Source: Actinospica robiniae DSM 44927 (GTDB taxonomy: Bacteria; Actinomycetota; Actinomycetes; Streptomycetales; Catenulisporaceae). Taken from it: a DNA stretch of 64,000 nt. The stretch spans positions 9,775,882-9,839,881 of the forward strand of contig NZ_KI632511.1 of NCBI RefSeq assembly GCF_000504285.1. The letters run 5' to 3'. Under the pieces are notes generated by a model, which ran no database searches, was not told the DNA's origin, and saw only the letters and a program-made list of their open reading frames with translations. Positions 53,371 through 61,606 of this stretch are shown here, in pieces. The position numbers and the translations under genes were made by a program. Numbering within the stretch: the stretch's first letter is position 1; the number at the start of each line of letters is the position of its first letter.

Positions 53371-53392
53371 CTAGACAGACAAGTCTGTCTAG
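53371..53392. promoter_or_regulatory. TetR operator 2 of the MFS gene
   Basis: CTAGACAGAC and GTCTGTCTAG are perfect 10-bp arms with a 2-base centre. The centre is 36 bases from that of operator 1, suggesting cooperative binding. Confidence 0.8.
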
Positions 53393-53485
53393 TCAAATCG
53401 GGCGGTCCGCTGCGGGCAGCACGCCACTCGCGTGTCGGGGAAGAGCTACGGTGGGGGCGACGGGGAGTTCGAAGGGGGAGTAGGC

Positions 53486-54451
53486 ATGACGCAGGCGGCT
53501 GAGTCAGAGGCTTTCGATCGCCGGATCGAGCCGTTCCGCACGGAGCTGCTGGCCTACTGCTACCGCATGCTCGGCTCGGCCCACGACGCGGAGGACCTGG
53601 TCCAGGAGACGTACCTGAGGGCATGGCGGGCGCGGGAGCAGTACGACGAGACCCGCAGCTCGGTGCGCACCTGGCTCTACCGGATCGCGACGAACGCGTG
53701 CCTGACCGCGCTGGAGGTCCGCGGCCGCAGACCGCTGCCGTCGGGGCTCGTGGCCGCGTCGGACCCGCTCGCGCCGCTCGTCCCGGGAGAGCGGGTCGCC
53801 TGGCTCCAGCCGTTGCCGGATTCGCTGCTGGGCGCGGGCGATCCGGCCGGAGCCGCGATCGATCGCAGCAGCCTGCGGCTGGCGTTCGCCGCCGCGCTCC
53901 AGCACCTGTCGGCGCGTCAGCGAGGCGCGCTGATCCTGCGCGACGTGCTCGGCTTCTCCGCGGCCGAGGCGGCGGAGATCCTCGGCACCACGGCGGTGTC
54001 CGTGAACAGTTCGCTGCAACGCGCGCGCACGCGGGTGAAGGACGCCGGGGCCCGGCAAGAGGACCTCAGCGAGCCGTCGGCCGCCGAGCAGCGCGCCTGG
54101 ATCGACCGCTACATGAAGGCCTTCGAGAAGGCCGACATCGACGGTCTCAAGCGGCTGCTCACCGAAGACGTGATCATGGAAATGCCGCCGATGCTCAATT
54201 GGTTCGCGGGCGTCGAGAACTACGGCCTGTTCATGGAGTGGGTCTTCGCGCACGCGGGAACGAGCTGGCGGCTCGAGCCGGTCTCGGCCAACGGCCAGCC
54301 CGGCTTCGCCGCGTATCGAGCCGTCGAGGGCGGATACGAGCTGCACACGCTGCAGATCTTCACCGTCACGGCCGACGGCATCAGCCGGAACTCGGTGTTC
54401 CAGGAGCCGGAGGTCTTCGCCCTGTTCGGGCTGGCTGCCGCCGCTGCTTGA
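53486..54451 (+). CDS. ECF sigma factor with C-terminal SnoaL-like domain
   Basis: About 321 residues. Region 2 LLAYCYRMLGSAHDAEDLVQETYLRAWRA, WLYRIATNACLTAL, region 4 LSARQRGALILRDVLGFSAAEAAEILGTTAVSVNSSLQRAR, then the SnoaL-like part (IDRYMKAFEKADIDGLKRLLTEDVIMEMPP). Same class as the gene at 25969 (SigJ/SigG-like). GGGGGAG lies 5 bases before ATG 53486. A stand-alone SnoaL-like gene follows and may be a target or partner. Confidence 0.9.
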   Translation: MTQAAESEAFDRRIEPFRTELLAYCYRMLGSAHDAEDLVQETYLRAWRAREQYDETRSSVRTWLYRIATNACLTALEVRGRRPLPSGLVAASDPLAPLVPGERVAWLQPLPDSLLGAGDPAGAAIDRSSLRLAFAAALQHLSARQRGALILRDVLGFSAAEAAEILGTTAVSVNSSLQRARTRVKDAGARQEDLSEPSAAEQRAWIDRYMKAFEKADIDGLKRLLTEDVIMEMPPMLNWFAGVENYGLFMEWVFAHAGTSWRLEPVSANGQPGFAAYRAVEGGYELHTLQIFTVTADGISRNSVFQEPEVFALFGLAAAAA

Positions 54452-54549
54452 AACGGCTTGAGGAGCGCGCGATGAATTTCGGCCGCGCCGTCGGTATGTA
54501 CTCGCGAGCTCGCCCGAAACGCGGCGGGCCGTCGAGTAGGGAGACACCG

Positions 54550-54966
54550 ATGTCTGACAACCGAGCAGCCGACGAGACCGCCATCCAGGCGGTCCTGGCC
54601 GATTCGTACAAGGCGTGGCAGGCCGGCGACGCGGACGCCATGGTCGCCGACTACACCGAGGACGCGACCGCCATCATGCCCGGCTCGCTGCGCGGCAGCC
54701 GCGAGGTGATCCGCGCGAGCATGGCCCAGGCGTTCGCGGGGCCGCTGAAGAACACTTCGACCAGCAACAAGCAGCTGAGCATCCGCTTCGTCGGCGCGGC
54801 CGCCGCGATCGTCGTCGTCGAGTCGGCCATCCTGTTCGCCGGCCAGACCGAGGCTCCGGACGCGGCCAAGGTGAACGCGACCTGGGTCCTCGAGAAGCGG
54901 TACGGCCGGTGGCTGATCGCCGCGTACCACAACAGCCCGGTGCTCGCGCCCGCGCCCGCGCACTGA
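54550..54966 (+). CDS. SgcJ/EcaC-type SnoaL-like protein
   Basis: About 138 residues; NTF2-like fold in the SgcJ/EcaC group (DETAIQAVLADSYKAWQAGDADAMVADYTEDATAIMPGSLRGS, then VNATWVLEKRYGRWLIAAYHNSPV). AGGGAG lies about 7 bases before ATG 54550. Function unknown; probably co-transcribed with the sigma factor 98 bases upstream. Confidence 0.8.
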   Translation: MSDNRAADETAIQAVLADSYKAWQAGDADAMVADYTEDATAIMPGSLRGSREVIRASMAQAFAGPLKNTSTSNKQLSIRFVGAAAAIVVVESAILFAGQTEAPDAAKVNATWVLEKRYGRWLIAAYHNSPVLAPAPAH

Positions 54967-55107
54967 GGCCCGTCGCGGCAGAGCAGGCGCCGTCTGCTCC
55001 TCGGCCCGGGGAGCGGACGGCGCCCGGCGCGCTCTCCGGCGTGACGGAACGATCGAGGAACTTCGTGCGTTGCCAGTTCGAGAGCAACGAGAACGAGGGA
55101 AGCGGAC

Positions 55108-55590
55108 ATGGACGTCGAGACGATCGACCGGAACTACGAGCAGTTGCAGGAGCAGGGCCAGCAGACCGTGCGGGCGTTGTCGGCCCTCGCCGCCAAGCTG
55201 CAGCGCGCGGTGGAGGCCGGGGACCCCAACGCGCGCGAGTGGCTGCTGGACCTCAAGGAAGTCGCGCTCGAGGTGCGCACCGAGCAGGCCCAGGTCGGCC
55301 AGCTGCTCCAGTCGCTGCACACGTTCGTGGCCAACCACATCGACGACGAGGCCCGCTACGACCGCCCGCCGACGACCGGCTACCAGTCGCAGCAGCCTTA
55401 CCCGCCGCAGCCGCCGCAGTACCGGCAGCAGTATCAGGACCAGTACCAGCAGCAGTACCAGCAGCAGGGCTACGGTCAGGGCGGCGGAGGCGCGTTCAGC
55501 CGGTTCATGGGCAGCGGCTTCGGCCAGGCGATAGCCATGGGCGCGGGCCTGGAGATCGGCGAGGACCTGATCGACGACATCTTCGGCTGA
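55108..55590 (+). CDS. Helical protein with Gln/Tyr/Pro-rich low-complexity tail
   Basis: About 160 residues. Residues 1-90 are a predicted helical coiled-coil region (IDRNYEQLQEQGQQTVRALSALAAKLQRAVEAG), 91-128 are almost only Gln, Tyr and Pro (QQYQDQYQQQYQQQGYGQ), and the end is Gly-rich, closing with IGEDLIDDIFG. The tail looks prion-like/phase-separating. No family recognised. Codon use is normal for the region, so it is likely a real gene. Confidence 0.7.
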   Translation: MDVETIDRNYEQLQEQGQQTVRALSALAAKLQRAVEAGDPNAREWLLDLKEVALEVRTEQAQVGQLLQSLHTFVANHIDDEARYDRPPTTGYQSQQPYPPQPPQYRQQYQDQYQQQYQQQGYGQGGGGAFSRFMGSGFGQAIAMGAGLEIGEDLIDDIFG

Positions 55591-55652
55591 CGGTCGGGCG
55601 CGCCTGCTCAACAGGCGTCTGACGAGGGCATGTCGAGGGGGTTGGCGCGGGG

Positions 55653-55688
55653 GTATGGGAAGGGCGCTGAGTCGCTCCCCTCCCATGC
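55653..55688. terminator. Probable terminator hairpin
   Basis: An imperfect stem (ATGGGA...TCCCAT with a GGG/CCC extension) lies 63 bases after the stop of the helical protein gene. No U-run; moderate support. Confidence 0.45.
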
Positions 55689-55707
55689 CCCGATCGGCAG
55701 GCGCACG

Positions 55708-55926
55708 CTACGGCCCGGCGCGATCGTCTTGGAAAGCGGCTGAGGGGCGATCGAGGATCTCCGGCTCCTCATCCGGCTCGGCCACCTCGACCGTGCCCAG
55801 CGAAGGGAAGGTGACCGCCCGGCTGTCGTAGTTCAGTTGCGTAACCGCGAGGGCGCCGGACTGCCGCAGCCAGTCGGCTCTGCCGAGCCCGAGCGACGCT
55901 AGGGGCAGGCCGTAGGCTGAAGACAC
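55708..55926 (-). CDS. Possible small hypothetical protein
   Basis: A GTG-started frame of 72 residues with actinomycete-like third-position GC and an acidic segment (VEVAEPDEEPEIL). No family, ribosome site or conserved context supports it. The 55591-55998 gap otherwise holds no recognised gene. Confidence 0.25.
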   Translation of the reverse strand: MSSAYGLPLASLGLGRADWLRQSGALAVTQLNYDSRAVTFPSLGTVEVAEPDEEPEILDRPSAAFQDDRAGP

Positions 55927-55998
55927 AGCCTAGGCCGGACAGGTGATCCCACGTCAGCGGTCGAGCGGCTACGCAACACAAGACCTTACCTTGGAGAT

Positions 55999-56631
55999 AT
56001 GCCGCTCGTTCCTTGGTGGGTGCTGTTGTCCTCGGGATTCGCCCCGGTGTCACTGATCGCCGGCTGGGTGGCCGCCACCTCGCTGCAACCGCCGAGCTTC
56101 GATCCGCTCAGCCAGACCATCAGCTCCCTTGCCGCGCACGGCGCGACCGACCGTTGGCTGATGACCTCCGTGTTCGTGGTGGTGGGCCTGTGCTACATCG
56201 TCACCGCGTGCGGGCTGGACGCGGTGCGCACGGCCGCGCGCGCAAGCATCTTCGTCGGCGGGAGCGCCTCGGTCCTGGTGGCGTTCTCCCCGGAGCCGGC
56301 GGGCGGCGGCACCACCGCCCAGCACATCCTGGCCAGCGGGGCGGCGTTCATCGCGCTCGCGCTCTGGCCGTGCCTGAGCGTCGAACGCGGCCCGCGAGCG
56401 CCCTGGGTGCTCCGGCCGGCCACGGCGATCATGTTCACCGTGTTGGTCGCGGTGCTGGCCGGATGGTTCCTGTTCGAGCTGCGCTCGGACGGCGTGGCCG
56501 GGCTGGCCGAGCGCATCGTGACGGGGCTTCAGGCCGTGTGGCCGGTGATCGTGGTCGTCTGCCTGCGGCGCGCGTCGCAGTACGCGCGCCAGCCGCGCCG
56601 GGCCGCCGAGCGTCAGACGGCCGACGGCTGA
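55999..56631 (+). CDS. DUF998 membrane protein
   Basis: About 210 residues with six hydrophobic spans; FDPLSQTISSLAAHGATDRWLMTSVFVVVGLCYI is the DUF998 hallmark. Integral membrane protein of unknown function. ATG 55999 has GGAG only a few bases upstream. Convergent with the acyltransferase gene. Confidence 0.82.
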   Translation: MPLVPWWVLLSSGFAPVSLIAGWVAATSLQPPSFDPLSQTISSLAAHGATDRWLMTSVFVVVGLCYIVTACGLDAVRTAARASIFVGGSASVLVAFSPEPAGGGTTAQHILASGAAFIALALWPCLSVERGPRAPWVLRPATAIMFTVLVAVLAGWFLFELRSDGVAGLAERIVTGLQAVWPVIVVVCLRRASQYARQPRRAAERQTADG

Positions 56632-56666
56632 CGCCGCGTCACGACGGCTGGCTCACGACCACCGGC

Positions 56667-57992
56667 TCACGGCTGGCGGGTGACCGCCGCGGACGGGCCG
56701 CCGAGCACGTCAGGGCGCGACGTCGCCTCCTCGCCGTCCTCAACCGTACGGCCGGTGCACACGATCGCGGCCAGGCCGAGGGCGAACGCGGCCACGGTCG
56801 CGGTCGGAATCGAGCCGCCGGGCGCGAAGCCGTCGACGGCCAGCCGCGACAGGCCCGCGCACGCGGCGAAAAGACCGATCAGCAGAAGCGCCGGCGACCA
56901 GTAGCCGGGCCGCCCGACCCCGGCCGGCAGGCGCACCAGCGGCCGCTCGGCCCACATCACCACCGCGACCAGCGGCACGAACACCGCCGTCAGCAGGAGG
57001 AACCAGACCGGCCGCCAGGCGAACCACTGGCCGGAGCCGACGCCCGGCTGCGGCAGCACGCCGGTGACGTAGAAGGCCCCCGAGACGATGATCACCGGGA
57101 CGAAGTGCCACAGGTACACCGTCATGACCAGCACGTTCGACCGGGACAGGAAGCGCCACAGTTTCGGCCGGGAGGGCAGCGCGGCGGAGACGAGCGGCTC
57201 GGCGAGCAGGACGAGCCCGGTCTGCACCGCGGCGAAGGCGAGCAGGGCGATGGACGGCGGGTTGGTGTTGCCGGAACCGACCATGTCGACGTTGAACGTC
57301 CGGGTGGTCACGAAGACGGTCAGCAGCACGCCGCCGGCCGCGATCAGCACGTACAGGCGTCGGCGCGGGGTGGTCAGGGTGCGATCCTGCCAGGCGAAGC
57401 CCCACTGGTGGATGCATCCCCATACCAGCAGATAATCGGCATACCCCAGCAGGTGCACGTCGAGGCCGCGCGCGACGACGTTCACCAGGCCGGCGCCCAC
57501 GGCCATCCAGGCGGGTACGGCCAGACCCCAGCGCTGATGCGCCGCGAACATGAGCGGCGTGAGCGCGATCAGCAGCAGGTAGACCGGCAGGAACCACAGG
57601 TGCAGAGCGGAGAGCCAGCCGGCCAGCGCCAGCTCGGAGTGCGGGAGGCCGGCCATGCGGGCGATCGCGACCATCACCAGCGCCCAGACGATGTACACCG
57701 CCGTCGGCCACAGCAGCCGCACGGCCCGCCCGCGCACCCACGGAGTCCACCCCTCGCCCCGCGCGCGCCGTGACGCCCATGACTGGCCGTTGACATAACC
57801 GCCGACGAGGAAGAAGACCGGCATGACCTGGAACAGCCAGGTCACCCACCGGCCCCATCTGACGTAGTCCACCGCGTCGACGCCGGACAGCCGGCCGCCG
57901 CTGTAGGTCACCGAGACCAGCAGCCAGTGGCCGTAGACCACGCCGCCGATGGCCACGACCCGCAGAAGGTCCGCGTATCGATTCCGTGTCAT
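56667..57992 (-). CDS. Acyltransferase 3 family membrane protein
   Basis: About 441 residues with about ten membrane spans. N-terminal [21 protein letters not shown] carries the conserved Arg and His of the acyltransferase-3/OafA family. Such proteins O-acylate sugars, lipids or antibiotics at the membrane. Acceptor unknown. Start ATG 57992. Confidence 0.85.
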   Translation of the reverse strand: MTRNRYADLLRVVAIGGVVYGHWLLVSVTYSGGRLSGVDAVDYVRWGRWVTWLFQVMPVFFLVGGYVNGQSWASRRARGEGWTPWVRGRAVRLLWPTAVYIVWALVMVAIARMAGLPHSELALAGWLSALHLWFLPVYLLLIALTPLMFAAHQRWGLAVPAWMAVGAGLVNVVARGLDVHLLGYADYLLVWGCIHQWGFAWQDRTLTTPRRRLYVLIAAGGVLLTVFVTTRTFNVDMVGSGNTNPPSIALLAFAAVQTGLVLLAEPLVSAALPSRPKLWRFLSRSNVLVMTVYLWHFVPVIIVSGAFYVTGVLPQPGVGSGQWFAWRPVWFLLLTAVFVPLVAVVMWAERPLVRLPAGVGRPGYWSPALLLIGLFAACAGLSRLAVDGFAPGGSIPTATVAAFALGLAAIVCTGRTVEDGEEATSRPDVLGGPSAAVTRQP

Positions 57993-58342
57993 GCCACGAA
58001 CACCGCTTCCTCACCGCGCGGCCGAACCCGCGCGCGATCCCATCATCGCAGCCGAAGGGCGCGAAGACGCGGCAGCGCGCTCGCGTATGCGTACCCGGAT
58101 ACGGCCGCCGATCGGCCGAACCGGTGACAACGGCGGACGGTCCCGTTTGGCCCGCGTCCATCGGGGCGGCAAGGGCCGATCACCCACCCGGGCCACTGCC
58201 AGCGGCACGAGGCGGAGCCGAGGGAGCGGTGGCGGGCGTAGGGCGGGCGCGGCACCCGGATAGGATTCCCCAGACCGTTTCGTACACGCTGTCGATCGGG
58301 CCGCACCGTGCCCCGGCAGCGAGCTGCTGGGAGGCATCACCT
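57993..58342. other. Divergent intergenic region
   Basis: About 350 bases between the acyltransferase and thiol peroxidase genes. No gene, clear operator or promoter hexamers were identified. Confidence 0.45.
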
Positions 58343-58843
58343 ATGTCCACCGTCACGCTTCGGGGCAACGAGATCGAAGTCGGCGGGTCGTTCCCGCAGC
58401 CGGGTGCCGAGGCCCCGGGATTCTCCCTCGTCGGCAAGGACCTCGCCGACGTCACGCTGGAGTCGTTCGGCGGCAAGCGGAAGGTGCTCAACATCTTCCC
58501 GAGCGTGGACACCGGCACCTGCGCGGCCTCGGTCCGCCGGTTCAACGAGCTCGCCTCGAAGCTCGAGAACACCGTCGTGCTCTGCATCTCCGCGGACCTC
58601 CCGTTCGCCCAGGCGCGGTTCTGCGGCGCCGAAGGGCTGGAGAACGTCGTGACGCTCTCCACCCTGCGCCACTCCGACTTCCTCGCCGCCTACGGCGTGG
58701 CCATCGCCTCCGGCCCGATGACCGGCCTGGCCTCCCGTGCCGTCGTCGTCCTCGACGCGGACAACGTGGTCACCCACGCCCAGCTGGTGGCCGAGATCGC
58801 CGACGAGCCCGACTACGACGCGGCCGTCAGCGCCCTGAGCTAG
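58343..58843 (+). CDS. tpx: Thiol peroxidase Tpx
   Basis: About 166 residues, atypical 2-Cys peroxiredoxin. The peroxidatic Cys60 is in [16 protein letters not shown] and the resolving Cys94 in ARFCGAEGL, as in E. coli Tpx (61 and 95). It reduces hydroperoxides with thioredoxin in the cytoplasm. ATG 58343 has GGGAGG 8 bases upstream. A weak 7-bp hairpin follows (58861-58867 with 58888-58894) before the convergent regulator gene. Confidence 0.95.
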   Translation: MSTVTLRGNEIEVGGSFPQPGAEAPGFSLVGKDLADVTLESFGGKRKVLNIFPSVDTGTCAASVRRFNELASKLENTVVLCISADLPFAQARFCGAEGLENVVTLSTLRHSDFLAAYGVAIASGPMTGLASRAVVVLDADNVVTHAQLVAEIADEPDYDAAVSALS

Positions 58844-58892
58844 GCGTTCCACCTCGCGCCGACCCCGTCCCGCTTTCTGGAGTGAGGCGGGG

Positions 58893-59738
58893 TCAGCCGT
58901 TTCCGGTGACGTCCGCGGCGACGGCGGTCATGGACAGCAACATCAGCGCGTCGTGTTCCGGCGTCGCGGGCGGCGCCTGGTAGATCATGATGCGCTGGCT
59001 CTTTCCGGCCGGGCCGAGCACTTCGCTGGCCAGGGTGAGCCGGCCGATCACCGGGTGCTGGAAGTCGGTGGACCCGGCGCGCTTGATCCACACCTCGTGC
59101 CGGTCCCACAGGGACGCGAACTCGCTGCTGACCGCGGAGAGCTCGGCGGCCAGTGAGGCGGTGCGCTCGGGCGCGGTCAGCTCCGCGGTGCGCAGTTGGG
59201 CGAGGCAGTTGCGGGCCACCCGGTCCCAGTCGGCGAACAGGGTGCGCGCGGCGGGGTGCAGGAAGGTGTAGCGGATCGTGTTGCGTTCGGCGGGCGGCCA
59301 GTCGTCAAGGCCTGGCATCAGGGCGTAGCCCTCCGGGTTCGCGGCGAGCACGTCGTTGATCTCGTCCACCACGTATGCCGGGCTCGGGCGGACGGAATCC
59401 AGCAGCAGGAGGAGTCCGGGACCGGCCGGGCGCGGTTCGGCGGGTGGGCGGCGCGATGTGCGGCCGGCGGCCTGGTCGGCCAGGCCGAGCAGGTGCGCGT
59501 GCTCGTCGGCGCTCAGCCGCAGCGCCTGCGACAGCGCGCCCAGGACCGCGTCGCTCGGGGCCTTCTCCCGCCCCTGCTCGATGCGTATGTAGTAGTCCAC
59601 GCTCACGCCGGCCAGGGCGGCCAGCTCCTCCCGGCGCAGACCCGGCGTGCGCCGCACCCCCAGCCCGGTGGGCAGCCCGACCTCGTCCGGTCCGATCCGG
59701 CCGCGCCGGTTGCGCAGGAACTCAGCCATCGCGTTCAC
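58893..59738 (-). CDS. MmyB-like XRE-family regulator
   Basis: About 281 residues. The N-terminal helix-turn-helix (VRRTPGLRREELAALAGVSVDYYIRIEQGREKAPSDAVLGAL) and C-terminal MmyB ligand domain (AYVVDEINDVLAANPEGYALMPG, then NTIRYTFLHPAARTLFADWDRVARNCLAQLR) are characteristic. Family members bind fatty-acid-like ligands and are typically divergent from an SDR, as here. GTG 59738 is chosen because the family starts MN just before the helix-turn-helix and the shared leader ends there; ATG 59729 is possible. Confidence 0.9.
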   Translation of the reverse strand: MNAMAEFLRNRRGRIGPDEVGLPTGLGVRRTPGLRREELAALAGVSVDYYIRIEQGREKAPSDAVLGALSQALRLSADEHAHLLGLADQAAGRTSRRPPAEPRPAGPGLLLLLDSVRPSPAYVVDEINDVLAANPEGYALMPGLDDWPPAERNTIRYTFLHPAARTLFADWDRVARNCLAQLRTAELTAPERTASLAAELSAVSSEFASLWDRHEVWIKRAGSTDFQHPVIGRLTLASEVLGPAGKSQRIMIYQAPPATPEHDALMLLSMTAVAADVTGNG

Positions 59739-59839
59739 GATCCGAGTCTGCCACCGGTTCGGCGATTCCCGGGTGGCCGTGATGCACCTAGGAACGATGC
59801 GGCCTTACTCGAAGCGGTCCCAGGCCGCAGTCTCGGATC
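59739..59839. promoter_or_regulatory. Divergent control region with mirrored start-proximal repeats
   Basis: GATCCGAGTCTGC at 59739-59751 and GCAGTCTCGGATC at 59827-59839 are inverted copies (one mismatch), each abutting the start codon of one divergent gene. Both genes therefore have the leader CAG(A/T)CTCGGATC directly before the start. Likely regulator half-sites or leaderless promoter elements. Confidence 0.6.
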
Positions 59840-60559
59840 ATGACTACTCAGACAATCATCATCGGCGGCGCCTCCGGCATGGGCCACGCGTTGGCCCGAA
59901 CCCTGGTCGCCGAGAACGACGACGTGACCCTTGTCGGTCGCTCCGCGGACCGCCTGGCCGCCGCCCGCGCGCAGTTGGAACGGCTCGGCACCGGAAGGAT
60001 CGACACCGTCGTCGCCGACATCGGGCGGGAGCAGGACATCGCCGACCTGTTCGCCAAGGTGGAGCAGGTGGACCACGTGGTCGTCACCGCGGCGGACTCG
60101 ACCGGCGTCTACGGCGCGACGGCCGACCTCGCCACGTCGGTCGCCCGGTCCGTGCTGGACACGAAGCTGCTCGGCGCCTGGCTGGTCGGCAAGCACGCAA
60201 GCGGGAAGGTCACCGGCTCGATCACCTACACCTCGGGTATCAACGCCTACCGCCCCAACGGCTCGAACACGATCATGGCCGCGGCCAACGGCGCGCTCGC
60301 CTCGCTCGTCCACGGCCTGGCGATCGAGATGGCGCCGGTGCGCGTGAACGCGGTCTCGCCCGGCTGGGTGGACACCCCCATCTGGGACAACCTCGGCATG
60401 GACAAGGACAAGGCTTTCGCGGAGATGGCACGGCGGCTTCCGGCCCGGCGCATCGGGACGCCCGACGACATCGCCCAGGCGTTCCTCTCGCTGATGCGCA
60501 ACGGGTTCATCACCGGCACCGTGCTGCACGTGGACGGCGGACACCAGATCATCAGCTGA
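59840..60559 (+). CDS. Atypical short-chain dehydrogenase/reductase without YxxxK
   Basis: About 239 residues. NAD(P) motif GGASGMG at 9-15 and Ser132 (SITYTSG) are normal, and DTPI and HVDGGHQI are SDR-like. The place of the catalytic YxxxK reads M-A-A-A-N (residues 146-150), so Tyr and Lys are replaced by Met and Asn. It may bind nucleotide without classical dehydrogenase activity or use another mechanism. Divergent from the MmyB-like regulator, its probable controller. Confidence 0.85.
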   Translation: MTTQTIIIGGASGMGHALARTLVAENDDVTLVGRSADRLAAARAQLERLGTGRIDTVVADIGREQDIADLFAKVEQVDHVVVTAADSTGVYGATADLATSVARSVLDTKLLGAWLVGKHASGKVTGSITYTSGINAYRPNGSNTIMAAANGALASLVHGLAIEMAPVRVNAVSPGWVDTPIWDNLGMDKDKAFAEMARRLPARRIGTPDDIAQAFLSLMRNGFITGTVLHVDGGHQIIS

Positions 60560-60594
60560 CGGCGGATCAGGCGTAGGACAGGCCCTACCGGCGC

Positions 60595-60846
60595 ATTGAT
60601 GATCGGCTGGGTGTTGGTGGCGTGTCGGGTTGGGGTGGTCGTCGTGGTGTGGGCGGGCGCTTCGCTTCGCCCGGTTTCGTCTGTCCACCCGCCCACCCGT
60701 TGCGTCGGCGGGGCGGGCTGGGGTTTCAAGATCTCGCCTCCGGCGCGGGCCCTTTCCTCGGAGAGAGATGCCGGAGTCTGTGGGGTGGTGTGGTTGGCGG
60801 GGCGGGCTGGGGTTCGGAGTGGTCGGGTACCGGGGGTGTGTTCTCT
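60595..60846 (+). repeat. Dispersed-repeat copy interrupted by IS110 element 2
   Basis: Starts TGATGATCGGCTGGG and runs through CCCACCCGTTGCGTCGGCGG, TCCTCGGAGAGAGATGCCGG and CGGGGGTGTGTTCTCTC, matching 36808-36550 read on the opposite strand. The match stops where IS110 element 2 begins. No gene is supported between 60560 and 60921. Confidence 0.8.
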
Positions 60847-61606
60847 CGCCGGAAAATACAACTGTTCGAGGGCATGGCGAAGCGCCCCGGCTGGCCCCGG
60901 GGGTTTAGTGTTCGTGTCCTGTTATGCCCGGGTGAGGGTGACGGTGTAGCCGAGGTTTTCCAGGGCGCGTTGGTGGTTGCGGGTGGCGCGGGCCTGGTTG
61001 AGGTGGCGTTCGTGCCAGTCGGGTCCGAGGTCGCGGAAGCGTAGGGCGGGGTCGTTGATCAGGTGCCAGGCGATCTCGAGGATGTTGCGGGCGATGGCGG
61101 TCTGCGCCTTCTTCTTCGGCATATGTCTGATCAGCCGGCGGTAGCGGGCGCCGAGGAAGGTCTGGCCGCGTTTGGCGCTGTTGGCGGCCTGTCCGAGGGG
61201 TCCTTTCAGCCACCGGTTGCCTTTCCCGGTCGGGCCGTGGGTGTTCTTCGACCCGGACTGGATGGCGCGCGGGGTCAGCTTCGCCCAGGAGGCGAGGTGG
61301 CCGGGGGTGGGAAAGGCGCTCATGTCCAGGCCGATCTCCGCGACGATCGCCTGCGCGCAGGCGCGCCCGACCCCGGGGATCTCATCGAGGCGTTCGAGCA
61401 CGCCCATACCGTCCGGGGGCCGGGGGCCGCCCGCCTCGAGGTCCCGGATCCTGCGCTCGATCTCGGCGTCGAGCTCGGCGATCTGCGCGTCCAGGCGGTC
61501 GTTGTTGGCCAGCAGCAGGCGCAGCTGGTAGGCGTGGTGTTCGGTGAAGCGGCCCTCGAGGGTCTTGCGCAGCGCCGGAATCTTGTTGCGCAGCGTGCCC
61601 CGGGCC

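Noticed and set aside
51342..53483. 713-residue plus-strand frame opposite TetR and MFS genes
   Set aside because: Spans two oppositely oriented recognised genes and their operators; Arg/His/Gly-rich with no domain.
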